Of a stretch of DNA of 64,000 nucleotides, positions 26,934 through 36,813 are shown piece by piece (position 1 is the first letter of the stretch; each line of letters opens with the position of its first letter). The stretch spans positions 1 through 64,000 of the forward strand of contig NZ_JALDUI010000006.1 in the NCBI RefSeq assembly GCF_023115445.1. The letters run 5' to 3'. Origin of the DNA: Streptococcus sp. oral taxon 431. GTDB lineage: Bacteria > Bacillota > Bacilli > Lactobacillales > Streptococcaceae. Position numbers and translations under genes: made by a program. The notes beneath the pieces are model-generated. The model had not been told where the DNA came from. It searched no databases and saw nothing but the letters and a program-made list of their open reading frames with translations.

Positions 26934-26967
26934 TGTTTGGTAGAAATAGGAAAAAGTACCTCAAATA

Positions 26968-26976
26968 TGGTAAAAT
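26968..26976 (+). promoter_or_regulatory. Extended -10 promoter of polC
   Basis: TGGTAAAAT at 26968-26976, 28 bases before the ATG; no clear -35. Confidence 0.5.
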
Positions 26977-27003
26977 AGAAGGAGTATATTGTGAGGAAAA
27001 TGG

Positions 27004-30000
27004 ATGTCAACCACTTTTGAAATTTTAATGAATCAGTTGGGAATCCCCGCTGAAATGAGAAATCATGAGGCCTTCTCTCAGGCTGAAATAGAACAAGTTA
27101 TTGTTCATAAACGAAGCAAAGTTTGGGAGTTTCGTTTTGTTTTTGAAAATATCTTACCTTTTGAACTTTTTCTAGAGTTGAAAAGAGGTTTGAAGGATGA
27201 ATTCTCAAAAACTGGAAATCAGGCTAGTTTTGAGATAAAAACGCGAAATCAGGAATTTTCTAGAGAACTTTTACAAGCCTACTATCGAGAGGCTTTTTCG
27301 GATGGTCCTTGCGCTAGTCAAGGTTTTCGTTCTATATATCAGAATTTTAAGATTCGCTTTGAAAATGACCAATTAATCATTGAAGCTTCTGAAGCGGCAG
27401 ATACAGAGCATTTTAGAAAAAATCATCTGCCAAATCTTAGCAAACAGCTGGAATTTTTTGGTTTTCCTAAACTTTCTTGCATCTTAGAAAAAAATGAAGA
27501 ACTCACGAGGGAAGAGCAAGAGGCCTTTCAGACGGAAAATCAAATGATTATCCAAGCAGCTAATGAAGAAACTCTTCGGGCTATGGAACAGTTAGAACAG
27601 ATGGCACCGCCTCCTCCAGTTGAGGACAAACCTGTCTTTGATTTTCAAGCCAAGAAGGCAGCTGCAAAACCTAAACTTGACAAGGCGGAGATTACTCCAA
27701 TGATCGAGGTCGATACCGAGGAAAATCGTCTGGTTTTTGAAGGTGTTGTCTTTGATGTTGAGCAAAAGGTGACTAGAACGGGGCGTGTCTTGATTAATTT
27801 CAAGATGACGGACTATACATCTAGCTTCTCCATGCAAAAATGGGTTAAAAATGAAGAAGAAGCTCAGAAATTTGACATGATCAAGAAAAATTCTTGGCTC
27901 CGTGTTCGAGGAAATGTCGAGGTCAATAATTTTACACGAGATTTGACCATGAATGTGCAAGATGTGCAGGAAGTTGTTCACTATGAACGTAAGGACTTGA
28001 TGCCAGAAGGTGAGCGTCGCGTTGAGTTTCATGCCCATACCAACATGTCGACCATGGATGCACTTCCTGAGGTCGAGGAAATCGTTGGAACAGCAGCAAA
28101 ATGGGGCCACAAAGCAGTGGCAATCACAGACCACGGCAATGTGCAGTCATTCCCTCATGGTTATAAGGCAGCTAAGAAAGCTGGTATCCAGCTGATCTAT
28201 GGGATGGAAGCCAATATCGTTGAAGACCGTGTCCCTATCGTCTATAACGAAGTGGAGATGGACTTGTCAGAAGCGACCTATGTGGTCTTTGACGTAGAAA
28301 CGACAGGTCTATCTGCTATCTATAATGACTTGATTCAGGTGGCGGCTTCCAAGATGTATAAGGGCAATATCATCGCTGAGTTTGATGAATTTATCAATCC
28401 AGGGCATCCCTTGTCAGCTTTTACTACTGAGTTGACTGGAATTACGGATGACCATGTAAAAAATGCTAAACCCTTGGTTCAAGTTCTGAAAGAATTCCAA
28501 GAATTTTGTAAGGATACCGTTCTTGTCGCCCATAATGCAAGCTTTGACGTTGGTTTTATGAATGCCAATTATGAACGTCATGGTCTTCCAAAAATAACTC
28601 AGCCTGTCATCGATACGCTAGAGTTCGCTAGAAATCTTTATCCAGAGTACAAGCGACATGGTTTGGGACCCTTGACCAAACGTTTTGGTGTAGCTCTAGA
28701 ACACCACCACATGGCCAACTATGATGCGGAAGCAACTGGCCGTCTTCTCTTTATCTTTATCAAAGAAGTAGCAGAAAAACATGGTGTGACAGATTTGGCT
28801 AGATTGAACCTTGATTTAATCAGTCCAGATTCTTATAAAAAAGCTCGAGTCAAGCATGCGACCATCTATGTGAAAAATCAGGTGGGCTTGAAAAATATCT
28901 TTAAACTGGTTTCTCTCTCAAATACCCAGTACTTTGAAGGAGTTCCACGAATTCCACGTACGGTGCTAGATGCCCATCGAGAAGGTTTAATCTTGGGATC
29001 CGCTTGTACAGAAGGAGAAGTCTTTGATGCAGTCGTGTCACAAGGGGTAGATGCGGCAGTCGAAGTTGCTAAATACTATGACTTTATCGAGGTCATGCCT
29101 CCTGCTATCTATGCACCTCTGATTGCCAAAGAGCAGGTCAAGGATATGGAGGAGCTCCACACTATCATCAAGAGCTTGATTGAGGTCGGATACCGTCTTG
29201 GTAAGCCAGTTCTTGCGACAGGAAATGTCCACTATATCGAACCTGAGGATGAAATTTATCGCGAAATCATCGTCCGCAGTCTAGGTCAGGGAGCCATGAT
29301 TAACCGAACGATCGGTCATGGAGAAGCTGCCCAACCAGCTCCGCTACCCAAGGCACATTTTAGAACGACCAATGAAATGTTGGACGAATTTGCCTTTCTA
29401 GGAGAAGACTTGGCTCGTAAGATTGTCATTGAAAATACCAATGCCTTGGCAGAGATCTTTGAGCCTGTCGAGGTCGTTAAAGGAGACTTGTATACACCTT
29501 TCATTGACAAGGCTGAGGAAACGGTCGCCGAATTGACCTACAAGAAAGCTTTTGAGATTTATGGAAATCCACTGCCAGATATCGTTGATTTACGAATTGA
29601 AAAGGAATTAACTTCTATCCTGGGGAATGGATTTGCTGTGATTTATCTGGCCTCGCAGATGCTAGTGCATCGTTCAAACGAACGAGGCTACTTGGTTGGT
29701 TCCCGTGGGTCTGTCGGATCTAGTTTCGTTGCGACTATGATTGGAATTACCGAGGTCAATCCTCTCTCTCCTCACTATGTCTGTGGTCAGTGTCAGTACA
29801 GTGAATTTATCACGGATGGTTCCTACGGTTCAGGCTTTGATATGCCAGATAAAGAATGTCCAAACTGTGGCCACAAGCTCAGCAAGAATGGACAGGATAT
29901 TCCTTTCGAGACCTTCCTTGGTTTTGATGGGGATAAGGTACCTGATATTGATTTGAACTTCTCAGGTGAAGACCAACCGAGCGCCCACTTGGATGTTCGT

Positions 30001-31398
30001 GATATCTTTGGGGAAGAGTATGCCTTCCGTGCAGGAACGGTTGGTACGGTGGCTGCTAAGACCGCCTATGGATTTGTCAAGGGTTACGAGCGTGACTATG
30101 GCAAATTCTACCGAGAAGCTGAAGTAGAGCGCCTTGCCCAAGGGGCTGCCGGTGTCAAACGGACGACTGGTCAGCACCCAGGAGGAATTGTTGTTATCCC
30201 TAATTATATGGATGTCTATGACTTTACTCCAGTACAGTATCCTGCAGATGATGTCACTGCTGAATGGCAGACTACTCACTTTAACTTCCACGATATTGAT
30301 GAGAACGTCCTCAAGCTCGATGTCCTGGGTCATGATGATCCGACCATGATTCGGAAACTGCAGGACTTGTCAGGCATTGATCCAAATGATATTCCTCTGG
30401 ATGATCCTGGTGTCATGGCCCTTTTCTCAGGTACAGATATCCTAGGAGTGACGGCTGAGCAAATCGGGACTTCAACTGGTATGCTTGGTATTCCAGAGTT
30501 TGGAACTAACTTTGTTCGAGGCATGGTGGATGAAACCCATCCGACGACCTTTGCGGAGTTGCTTCAGCTTTCTGGGCTGTCTCACGGTACCGACGTATGG
30601 TTGGGAAATGCCCAGGATTTGATTAAGGCTGGGATTGCGGACTTATCAACCGTTATCGGATGTCGGGATGATATCATGGTTTACCTCATGCACGCGGGTC
30701 TAGATCCTAAGATGGCCTTTACCATCATGGAGCGAGTGCGTAAGGGCTTGTGGCTCAAAATCTCAGAAGAAGAGCGCAATGGTTATATCGAAGCCATGAA
30801 GGCCAATAATGTGCCTGAGTGGTATATCGAATCTTGTGGAAAAATCAAATACATGTTCCCTAAAGCCCATGCGGCAGCCTACGTTATGATGGCCCTTCGT
30901 GTGGCCTACTTCAAGGTTCACCATCCGATTTATTATTACTGTGCTTACTTCTCAATCCGTGCTAAGGCCTTTGATATCAAGACCATGGGTGCAGGCTTGG
31001 ATGCCATTAAACGCAAGATGCAAGAAATTGCTGAAAAACGTAAGAACAATGAAGCCTCTAATGTGGAAATTGATCTCTATACAACTCTTGAAATTGTCAA
31101 CGAGATGTGGGAACGTGGTTTTAAATTTGGGAAACTAGACCTCTATCGCAGTGATGCGACTGAATTCATCATCGATGGAGACACCCTTATCCCGCCGTTT
31201 GTCGCTATGGATGGACTAGGAGAGAACGTTGCCAAGCAATTGGTTCGTGCCCGTCAAGAGGGAGAATTTCTCTCTAAAACTGAACTCCGCAAACGTGGTG
31301 GACTCTCATCAACCTTGGTTGAAAAAATGGATGAAATGGGAATTCTCGGCAATATGCCAGAGGATAACCAGTTGAGCTTGTTTGATGATTTGTTTTAA
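27004..31398 (+). CDS. polC: DNA polymerase III PolC, replicative polymerase
   Basis: The 1464-residue Gram-positive replicase. Domains in order: N-terminal region, OB fold (about 230-330), PHP domain with [13 protein letters not shown] near 340 and ITDHGNV, an inserted DnaQ-type proofreading exonuclease with VFDVETTGL near 430, polymerase core, and a zinc-binding cluster (CGQCQY ... CPNCGH) near 930-955. The extreme C-terminus [10 protein letters not shown] is a beta-clamp binding motif. The length matches the pneumococcal enzyme. It is the last housekeeping gene before the accessory island. Confidence 0.98.
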   Translation: MSTTFEILMNQLGIPAEMRNHEAFSQAEIEQVIVHKRSKVWEFRFVFENILPFELFLELKRGLKDEFSKTGNQASFEIKTRNQEFSRELLQAYYREAFSDGPCASQGFRSIYQNFKIRFENDQLIIEASEAADTEHFRKNHLPNLSKQLEFFGFPKLSCILEKNEELTREEQEAFQTENQMIIQAANEETLRAMEQLEQMAPPPPVEDKPVFDFQAKKAAAKPKLDKAEITPMIEVDTEENRLVFEGVVFDVEQKVTRTGRVLINFKMTDYTSSFSMQKWVKNEEEAQKFDMIKKNSWLRVRGNVEVNNFTRDLTMNVQDVQEVVHYERKDLMPEGERRVEFHAHTNMSTMDALPEVEEIVGTAAKWGHKAVAITDHGNVQSFPHGYKAAKKAGIQLIYGMEANIVEDRVPIVYNEVEMDLSEATYVVFDVETTGLSAIYNDLIQVAASKMYKGNIIAEFDEFINPGHPLSAFTTELTGITDDHVKNAKPLVQVLKEFQEFCKDTVLVAHNASFDVGFMNANYERHGLPKITQPVIDTLEFARNLYPEYKRHGLGPLTKRFGVALEHHHMANYDAEATGRLLFIFIKEVAEKHGVTDLARLNLDLISPDSYKKARVKHATIYVKNQVGLKNIFKLVSLSNTQYFEGVPRIPRTVLDAHREGLILGSACTEGEVFDAVVSQGVDAAVEVAKYYDFIEVMPPAIYAPLIAKEQVKDMEELHTIIKSLIEVGYRLGKPVLATGNVHYIEPEDEIYREIIVRSLGQGAMINRTIGHGEAAQPAPLPKAHFRTTNEMLDEFAFLGEDLARKIVIENTNALAEIFEPVEVVKGDLYTPFIDKAEETVAELTYKKAFEIYGNPLPDIVDLRIEKELTSILGNGFAVIYLASQMLVHRSNERGYLVGSRGSVGSSFVATMIGITEVNPLSPHYVCGQCQYSEFITDGSYGSGFDMPDKECPNCGHKLSKNGQDIPFETFLGFDGDKVPDIDLNFSGEDQPSAHLDVRDIFGEEYAFRAGTVGTVAAKTAYGFVKGYERDYGKFYREAEVERLAQGAAGVKRTTGQHPGGIVVIPNYMDVYDFTPVQYPADDVTAEWQTTHFNFHDIDENVLKLDVLGHDDPTMIRKLQDLSGIDPNDIPLDDPGVMALFSGTDILGVTAEQIGTSTGMLGIPEFGTNFVRGMVDETHPTTFAELLQLSGLSHGTDVWLGNAQDLIKAGIADLSTVIGCRDDIMVYLMHAGLDPKMAFTIMERVRKGLWLKISEEERNGYIEAMKANNVPEWYIESCGKIKYMFPKAHAAAYVMMALRVAYFKVHHPIYYYCAYFSIRAKAFDIKTMGAGLDAIKRKMQEIAEKRKNNEASNVEIDLYTTLEIVNEMWERGFKFGKLDLYRSDATEFIIDGDTLIPPFVAMDGLGENVAKQLVRARQEGEFLSKTELRKRGGLSSTLVEKMDEMGILGNMPEDNQLSLFDDLF

Positions 31399-31407
31399 AT
31401 AGAAATT

Positions 31408-31440
31408 AACAGACGGACAAATATTGTCCATCTGTTTTGT
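31408..31440 (+). terminator. Terminator of polC
   Basis: ACAGACGGACAA / TTGTCCATCTGT stem (one mismatch) with a 3-base loop and TTTTG. The -10-like TGTTATACT at 31438-31446 overlaps its end and is the likely promoter of the next operon. Confidence 0.78.
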
Positions 31441-31472
31441 TATACTTAAACCATAAAAAGAAAGAGGTTTAA

Positions 31473-31973
31473 ATGATGATCAATACAGGCTTAAATAATA
31501 AATATCAATTTGAAAATTTTTTTGAAAATGATGGTAATGATTCAGCAAAGAAAGTAGCCAGAGCAGTAGTAGAGGACTTAGGATTTTATAATCCCCTTTA
31601 TATTTATGGACCATCAGGTTCAGGTAAAACACATCTCCTGCAAGCAATTGGAAATAAGGTTCTTGAGAACAATCCAGAAAAGCGAGTAAAATATATTTCT
31701 GCCGAAGACTTATTAGAAAATGAGCTAGAAATACAAAAAGTTAGAAGTGAGGAGTTTGATCTCTTAATAGTAGATGATATTCAGATATTGGGAGAAAAGG
31801 ATATTCTTATTCAAGAAAAATTTTTAAATCTTTTTAATTCTCAACAGTACAAGAATAAGCAAATGGTTTTTTCTAGTGACTCTGAACCAGATCAATTGAA
31901 AAGTGTTCATCCTCATTTGATTGTGCGTTTTAAATGGGGGATGACAGCGTGTCTAACATCGCTTGAAAAATAA
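31473..31973 (+). CDS. Minimal DnaA-like AAA+ ATPase core
   Basis: A 166-residue protein that resembles the AAA+ core of DnaA without its other parts. The N-terminal stretch LNNKYQFENFFENDGN matches the linker before the DnaA ATPase. Walker A is GPSGSGKTH near 48-56 (DnaA usually has GGVGLGKTH) and Walker B is LLIVDDIQIL near 98. The sensor-I-like strand is MVFSSDSEPDQL, and VRFKWGM matches the arginine-finger region SRFxWGL. It then stops, so the lid and the DNA-binding domain IV are absent, as is domain I. GAAAGAGG precedes the ATG. The next gene starts 16 bases later. It may load or power the island proteins, or be a truncated relic. Confidence 0.75.
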   Translation: MMINTGLNNKYQFENFFENDGNDSAKKVARAVVEDLGFYNPLYIYGPSGSGKTHLLQAIGNKVLENNPEKRVKYISAEDLLENELEIQKVRSEEFDLLIVDDIQILGEKDILIQEKFLNLFNSQQYKNKQMVFSSDSEPDQLKSVHPHLIVRFKWGMTACLTSLEK

Positions 31974-31988
31974 TAAGAAGGACTGCAA

Positions 31989-32939
31989 ATGAATGATCAA
32001 GAGAGACTACTAAACATTTTTTTACGTTTACAGTTAGGTACTTCATTAGGAAAAAAGCAATTAGCCCAGGAATTTGAGGTTAGTGAAAAGACGATACAGA
32101 GAGATTTTTCGCTACTCCGTGATATTTTATCTAGTAACACCAGTTATAGTGGAGACTTGCTTTATAACTGTAAAACGAATAAGTATTGCTTAGCAAGTAA
32201 ATCAGTTTTTAATAAAAAGGATATTCTCGTTATTTCAAAGATTTTATTGGAAAATCGAGCACTGAATAAACCAGAAATTGATAGCTTACTAAAAAATTTA
32301 CTTGCCTTAGTTCCTCGTGATGACCAGAAAGAAATTGAGCAGATCATTGGCAGTGAAAAACTTAACTATACTCCCTTAACGGATCAACAAAATAGAATAG
32401 AGAAAATTTGGAATTTATCAGAAGCTATTTTGCATGAACAGGTTCTAGACATTATCTATCAAAAACCTTATTCTGAATCTTCTAAGAGGCAGACTGTTTT
32501 GCCAGTCTCTCTTTACTATGATAGTCATTATTTCTATCTGGTTGTTTACCAGTTGAAACATGCTACTTATATTACTTTAAGAGTAGACCGTATCCAGTCA
32601 TGGTCTCTTAGTGATATAGAGAAACCTTCTATTTCTTATCGAGATAAATTTAGAGATGGTGATATTCGTAATGAGAGAGTAGATGCTTTTATCGGGAAGA
32701 AAATCAGTATTGAAATCGAGTATTTGTACGATCCGACGATTGTGATGGATCAATTTCCAAATGCAAAAATAGTTGGGAAAAATGGTGACTGGACTCATTT
32801 TAAGTTTGAAAGTCAGCATACACCTGGGCTTAAAAGATGGTTACTCGGACAAGGGGAAGCAGTTACTGTTTTGTCTCCTCGGATTTTAGTAGAGGATATG
32901 AAGCAAACAATTCAAGAAATGATAGATAAATATAGATGA
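31989..32939 (+). CDS. HTH-WYL transcriptional regulator
   Basis: A 316-residue regulator with an N-terminal HTH (LAQEFEVSEKTIQRDFSLLRDIL, about 22-47), a WYL domain in the middle (LPVSLYYDSHYFYLVVYQ and TLRVDRIQSW, about 150-215) and a WCX-type C-terminal dimerisation part. WYL regulators of this layout (CapW, BrxR) repress defence operons and are released by nucleic-acid ligands. AAGGACTGC precedes the ATG. It is in the same operon as the ATPase gene and lies directly before the first DUF262 start remnant, which suggests that it controls the island. Confidence 0.88.
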   Translation: MNDQERLLNIFLRLQLGTSLGKKQLAQEFEVSEKTIQRDFSLLRDILSSNTSYSGDLLYNCKTNKYCLASKSVFNKKDILVISKILLENRALNKPEIDSLLKNLLALVPRDDQKEIEQIIGSEKLNYTPLTDQQNRIEKIWNLSEAILHEQVLDIIYQKPYSESSKRQTVLPVSLYYDSHYFYLVVYQLKHATYITLRVDRIQSWSLSDIEKPSISYRDKFRDGDIRNERVDAFIGKKISIEIEYLYDPTIVMDQFPNAKIVGKNGDWTHFKFESQHTPGLKRWLLGQGEAVTVLSPRILVEDMKQTIQEMIDKYR

Positions 32940-32946
32940 GGATGAA

Positions 32947-33027
32947 ATGGAGATTCAATTTACTTCTAAAAAGGTTGGCGAACTATGGATAAATGATTTT
33001 TATTCAAACGTTATCAATCTTAAATGA
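32947..33027 (+). pseudogene. Truncated duplicate of the DUF262 gene start
   Basis: A 26-codon frame whose first part, MEIQFTSKKVGEL, repeats the start of the DUF262 protein at 33521 (MSIQFTSKKVGEL). Over about 40 bases the DNA is nearly identical (ATTCAATTTACTTCTAAAAA in both). It begins 7 bases after the WYL gene, where the intact operon partner would be expected. After GEL the match ends. Either the DUF262 gene was partly duplicated, or an insert of about 570 bp separated it from the regulator. Confidence 0.65.
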
Positions 33028-33252
33028 ACAAAAGTCATAATTACAAGATGCAGTAACTGATTGATTTAATTGTTCATTTTCTAAGTTCGGAAGAATGTTA
33101 CACTATCTTTTCATGAGCAGGACAGAACGAAATTTGCTAAAAATCGTACTATTTTACTCCTGCAATTATATACTGGTATTCTCAAATATAGAAAATTTAT
33201 TGTAGTTGGTCTTAAATTGAGAAAAATAATATTATGTTCTACATAGACAATA
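33028..33252. other. AT-rich non-coding stretch inside the island
   Basis: No gene seen. A 30-codon frame from 33114 (MSRTERNLLKIVLFYSCNYI...) has no ribosome site. The stretch separates the DUF262 start remnant from the promoter at 33253. Confidence 0.4.
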
Positions 33253-33281
33253 TTGATTTTACAATTTTTATATGCTATACT
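33253..33281 (+). promoter_or_regulatory. Promoter of the 40-aa ORF
   Basis: TTGATT (33253-33258), 17 bases, TGCTATACT (TATACT 33276-33281). Confidence 0.72.
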
Positions 33282-33333
33282 ACCTCTAATGATTGATATA
33301 TAATTAATAAATAAGTAGAAAGGTGATGGAGAT

Positions 33334-33456
33334 ATGACTGAATGGATTGTTATTGATCAGTTTGGCAACATGATTGCACAAGGATTTTGGACAAAGGAAG
33401 CAGCAGAACAGTATTCAAAAAATATTCCTAATACAAGTGTTATTCAAAAGAATTAG
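33334..33456 (+). CDS. Small hypothetical protein, 40 aa
   Basis: A 40-codon frame starting MTEWIVIDQFGNMIAQGFWT and ending SVIQKN, preceded by GAAAGGTGATGG and by a good promoter, and closed by a terminator at 33465. It is acidic-to-neutral and looks like a small folded beta-hairpin protein (WIVIDQFGNMIAQGFW) with a short helix. I recognise no family. Its complete transcription unit inside the DUF262 island makes it a candidate for a small regulator or antitoxin-like partner. Confidence 0.6.
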   Translation: MTEWIVIDQFGNMIAQGFWTKEAAEQYSKNIPNTSVIQKN

Positions 33457-33464
33457 CCACTCTT

Positions 33465-33498
33465 AACTACAGATTCATATGAATTTGTAGTTTTTTTA
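33465..33498 (+). terminator. Terminator of the 40-aa ORF
   Basis: AACTACA-ATTC / GAAT-TGTAGTT stem (one mismatch) with T7. The DUF262 gene begins 23 bases later, so it depends on read-through or an unseen promoter. Confidence 0.78.
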
Positions 33499-33520
33499 AA
33501 ATACTATAAAGGCGGATAAA

Positions 33521-34831
33521 ATGAGTATTCAATTTACTTCTAAAAAGGTTGGAGAACTATTGAAAGAAGGGGATTTGCGGATTCCTTCTTATCAAAGACC
33601 TTATAAATGGAACAGAAAACATATCCGTAATCTTTTTTATGATTTACGAGATGCTATGGGGAAAAAGGAATATCATATTGGTTCCGTTATCCTGCATGAA
33701 AATGATGGACACTTAGATATTGTCGATGGACAGCAACGGCTAATTTCAATTTCTTTGTTTCTTCATTTATTAGATAGTTTAGAGAATTATAAGGGTGCTA
33801 ATCAACTCTTGAGTGCTGAATTTGGAGAGATATCTTGCTATCATGCGAGTGAAAATTATAATGAGTGGACAAATTTAACTCAATTAGTTGGCGAAAATGA
33901 GGCAAAAGATATTTGCAACTTTTTATTAGAGAATTGTGCTGTCTCTGTGATTACTATGCCCCAAGAACGATTATCAGAAGCCTTTCAGTTATTTGATTCT
34001 CAGAATAATCGTGGAAAATCTTTAGAACCTCATGATTTGCTCAAAGCTTATCATCTTCGCAAGCAAGATTCCGAAGATGAAAGAATTGTGGAAAAGTGGG
34101 AGCAATTTGTAGAAGATAAAGATTTAAGTCTCAAAGAGTTGTTTGATAAACATCTTTTTCGTATGAGACGTTGGTCTCGAGGAGAGACAGGATTGACAAA
34201 CAAGCGTTATGGTTCTTATCTCCGTTTTACAGAGGATTTTATTGACGATTTTAAAGGTGTTGATTTGAATCAGAACTTTCCATACTTAGAATTGTATCGT
34301 CATATTGAAAAGCTCCCTATGTCCATTACTATGCCAATCATTGATGGAAGTAAATTTTTTGAGTATATTGAATCTGCTCATGAAACTATTAGAGTTCATA
34401 AAAAATTTTTAAATAAAAAGTTAGGATTCTCTAATGAGTCAGAGAAGGAAGAACAAAATTTGGCTTACCCAGAAGGTATGTTAAACATTTACAATAGCTC
34501 AAAAGGACGCTACCTCAAGTGTCACAATATATTCCTAAATATTTGCTCGCTTTTCGCAGATAGATTTGGAAAAGAGGAGCTATCAAAGGAGATAGTAGAG
34601 ACCTTGTTTATTTGGTCTTACTACCCTCGAGTTAAATCTAAAGCCATATATGATGCGACGGTTGGGAACTATGCTGCTGGTGGAAGGTTTAGACAAAAAG
34701 AGATTCAAAAGCTATTTCAACTTTTATCTCATGCTGTCACTCCGAATGATTTTATGATCAAGATAGATAGAGAGTTATTTGAAAATTATACTGTGGATAG
34801 GATTATAGAAGAGGAAAAAGATAAATGGTAG
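33521..34831 (+). CDS. DUF262 domain protein, GmrS-like
   Basis: A 436-residue protein with the DUF262 (ParB/sulfiredoxin-like) domain in its N-terminal half. The motif DGQQR is at residues 69-73 (HLDIVDGQQRL), preceded by IPSYQRPYKW near 23. The helical block FDSQNNRGKSLEPHDLLKAY near 165-185 is the second hallmark. DUF262 is the NTP-hydrolysing sensor half of GmrSD and SspE restriction proteins. No DUF1524 nuclease motif is visible in the C-terminal half. AAGGCGG precedes the ATG. It overlaps the next DUF262 gene by 7 bases, so the two are translated together. Confidence 0.88.
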   Translation: MSIQFTSKKVGELLKEGDLRIPSYQRPYKWNRKHIRNLFYDLRDAMGKKEYHIGSVILHENDGHLDIVDGQQRLISISLFLHLLDSLENYKGANQLLSAEFGEISCYHASENYNEWTNLTQLVGENEAKDICNFLLENCAVSVITMPQERLSEAFQLFDSQNNRGKSLEPHDLLKAYHLRKQDSEDERIVEKWEQFVEDKDLSLKELFDKHLFRMRRWSRGETGLTNKRYGSYLRFTEDFIDDFKGVDLNQNFPYLELYRHIEKLPMSITMPIIDGSKFFEYIESAHETIRVHKKFLNKKLGFSNESEKEEQNLAYPEGMLNIYNSSKGRYLKCHNIFLNICSLFADRFGKEELSKEIVETLFIWSYYPRVKSKAIYDATVGNYAAGGRFRQKEIQKLFQLLSHAVTPNDFMIKIDRELFENYTVDRIIEEEKDKW

Positions 34832-36687
34832 AAACACATATAAGCTTATCAGTTAATCGTTTGTTAAATGAAGATACCTATGCTATTCCTCTTTATCAGA
34901 GAAATTTTGCTTGGACTTATGATGAAATTGAGCAGTTATTGAACGACGTAGCAGATGCTTTTCAAGAAAAAAGAGACAATTATTATATTGGAACATTAGT
35001 TGTTAATTTAGTCGTTTATAAAGAGAAAGACCTTTTCAAAATCATAGATGGGCAACAACGGACAACAGCCCTTAATTTGATTGCCTTAGCTTTGAAGCAT
35101 GAGTTTGGTTTTGATAGATTGAAAGCTATCAATCTTACCTTCCCAGCTAGGAAGAAATCAAATAAGAATATTCAAGATTTATTTGCCAAGAAAAAAATTT
35201 TAGAGGGCGATGAAAATGAGTTGACTAGAGGCTACGGGCATGCTAAAGACGCATTGAAAAAAGTGTTAGAAGAGCGCCAATTGGATCCTAAGTCTTTCGT
35301 TGATTATCTTTTTGAGAAGGTCATCATTTTTCGGAGTATACTTCCTAAAGATTTAGATTTGAATCTTTATTTCGAACGTTTCAACTCTCGAGGCGAACAA
35401 CTAGAAGCTCATGAAATCCTTAAGGCACAAATGATGTCTAAATTTGGTGAAGATCAAGAAATGGCGCAAAAGTTTGCAAAAATTTGGGATGCCTGTGCAG
35501 AGTTTGAAAAGCCGGTAATAAAAACTTTTCAAATCCGAAGTAGACCAAATAATACTGATGAAGAGGGGGAGAAAATTTTTGGTAAAGAATTTACTAACTT
35601 CAAATTGGAAAGTGTATTTGAGAAAATAAGAGTAAAAAAAATTGAGCAACGAAGTTTACTAGATACAATTACTCAGACAAAATATGAAAGTAGTAGCTTA
35701 GTAAATAATGGAGCAGATATTTCAAATTATACGACTGTAATTGATTTTCCAACATTTTTGCTTCAAGTTTTTTTCATCATGGAAGGAAATGATGAAACTA
35801 CATTTGATGATAAAAAATTATTGAAAATTTTTGAAATTGAACGACGAGATAGAGAATGGGTCCAACAATTTGGGCAACTACTTCTGACTATGAAGCATAT
35901 ATTTGATACGCTTATCGTAAAAAATGTCCAATTAGAAAATGAAACCGAATGGCAAATCAAACGAGTTCAGTATGAGACATATCAACGAAATGAAAATGGA
36001 GGATGGAAATATGTTCGAATTAATTATCAAAAAAATACTTTTGACAATTTAAACAAAAACATTATCCTCCTTCAATCCATGTTTGCTGTGACATTTACTG
36101 CCAATCGTGACAGTCGTTGGTTATATGAAATCTTACAATTTCTCTTCAGACATATTGAAGAACTAAATGATCAAGAATTTGGTGCTCATTTTAAAGAATT
36201 TCTCGAAAAAATGGCAGTGACGTATGCAGAAGAAAGATTGTTTACTGAGGATAGAAGAATTAAGAAATATGGTGCAATTCCTGTTTATGCTTTTAACTTT
36301 GTAGATTATGTTTTATGGAAAAATCGTGAAGAATTAAAGAAAGCATACGATGTTAAGTTTGAAGATTTTAAATTTGCATATCGTCGTTCTATAGAGCATT
36401 GGTTTCCACAACATCCAAATAGTGATGAAAGAGTTGAAAAAATTGATGATAAATTTTTGCACTCCTTTGGGAATCTCTGTATCATTACAGATAGTCAAAA
36501 TTCGAAGTTTGGAAATTTAGTTCCAAGTGCAAAATATAAACAGTGGGAAGGAATTTTCAATCGCCAGAGTTTAAAATTACAGATGATGGCAGATGTAACG
36601 GTAAAGAATGATAAATGGGGTATTTGTGAGATTCAAGTTATGGAAAAAGAAGTGGAAAGATATATACACGACTTTTGTGATAGTTAA
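34825..36687 (+). CDS. DUF262-DUF1524 protein, GmrSD/SspE-like putative nuclease
   Basis: A 620-residue protein. The N-terminal DUF262 domain has IPLYQRNFAW near 22 and IDGQQRT at 74-80, plus the FERFNSRGEQLEAHEILKAQ block near 190. The C-terminal DUF1524 (HNH-type) domain has SIEHWFPQHP near 522 and FGNLCIITDSQNSKFGN near 550. This order equals the GmrS-GmrD fusion of type IV restriction enzymes and of SspE, which cut modified or unmodified phage DNA. Paired with a DUF262-only partner and a WYL regulator, it is probably a defence effector. The substrate is not shown by the sequence. Confidence 0.87.
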   Translation: MVETHISLSVNRLLNEDTYAIPLYQRNFAWTYDEIEQLLNDVADAFQEKRDNYYIGTLVVNLVVYKEKDLFKIIDGQQRTTALNLIALALKHEFGFDRLKAINLTFPARKKSNKNIQDLFAKKKILEGDENELTRGYGHAKDALKKVLEERQLDPKSFVDYLFEKVIIFRSILPKDLDLNLYFERFNSRGEQLEAHEILKAQMMSKFGEDQEMAQKFAKIWDACAEFEKPVIKTFQIRSRPNNTDEEGEKIFGKEFTNFKLESVFEKIRVKKIEQRSLLDTITQTKYESSSLVNNGADISNYTTVIDFPTFLLQVFFIMEGNDETTFDDKKLLKIFEIERRDREWVQQFGQLLLTMKHIFDTLIVKNVQLENETEWQIKRVQYETYQRNENGGWKYVRINYQKNTFDNLNKNIILLQSMFAVTFTANRDSRWLYEILQFLFRHIEELNDQEFGAHFKEFLEKMAVTYAEERLFTEDRRIKKYGAIPVYAFNFVDYVLWKNREELKKAYDVKFEDFKFAYRRSIEHWFPQHPNSDERVEKIDDKFLHSFGNLCIITDSQNSKFGNLVPSAKYKQWEGIFNRQSLKLQMMADVTVKNDKWGICEIQVMEKEVERYIHDFCDS

Positions 36688-36689
36688 TT

Positions 36690-36718
36690 AAAAACAAGCT
36701 TTCTTAGGCTTGTTTTTA
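36690..36718 (+). terminator. Terminator of the DUF262 operon
   Basis: AAAACAAGC / GCTTGTTTT stem with an 8-9 base loop and T run. Confidence 0.82.
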
Positions 36719-36733
36719 AATTTACATCATATG

Positions 36734-36742
36734 TGATATACT
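36734..36742 (+). promoter_or_regulatory. Extended -10 promoter of pepS
   Basis: TGATATACT (TATACT 36737-36742), about 72 bases before the ATG. Confidence 0.55.
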
Positions 36743-36813
36743 AGTAAGGGAAGAATTTTGAGTAAGACAAATATGCTCAAAGATTTGAAATAAAAATAGA
36801 AAAGAGAAACAAC

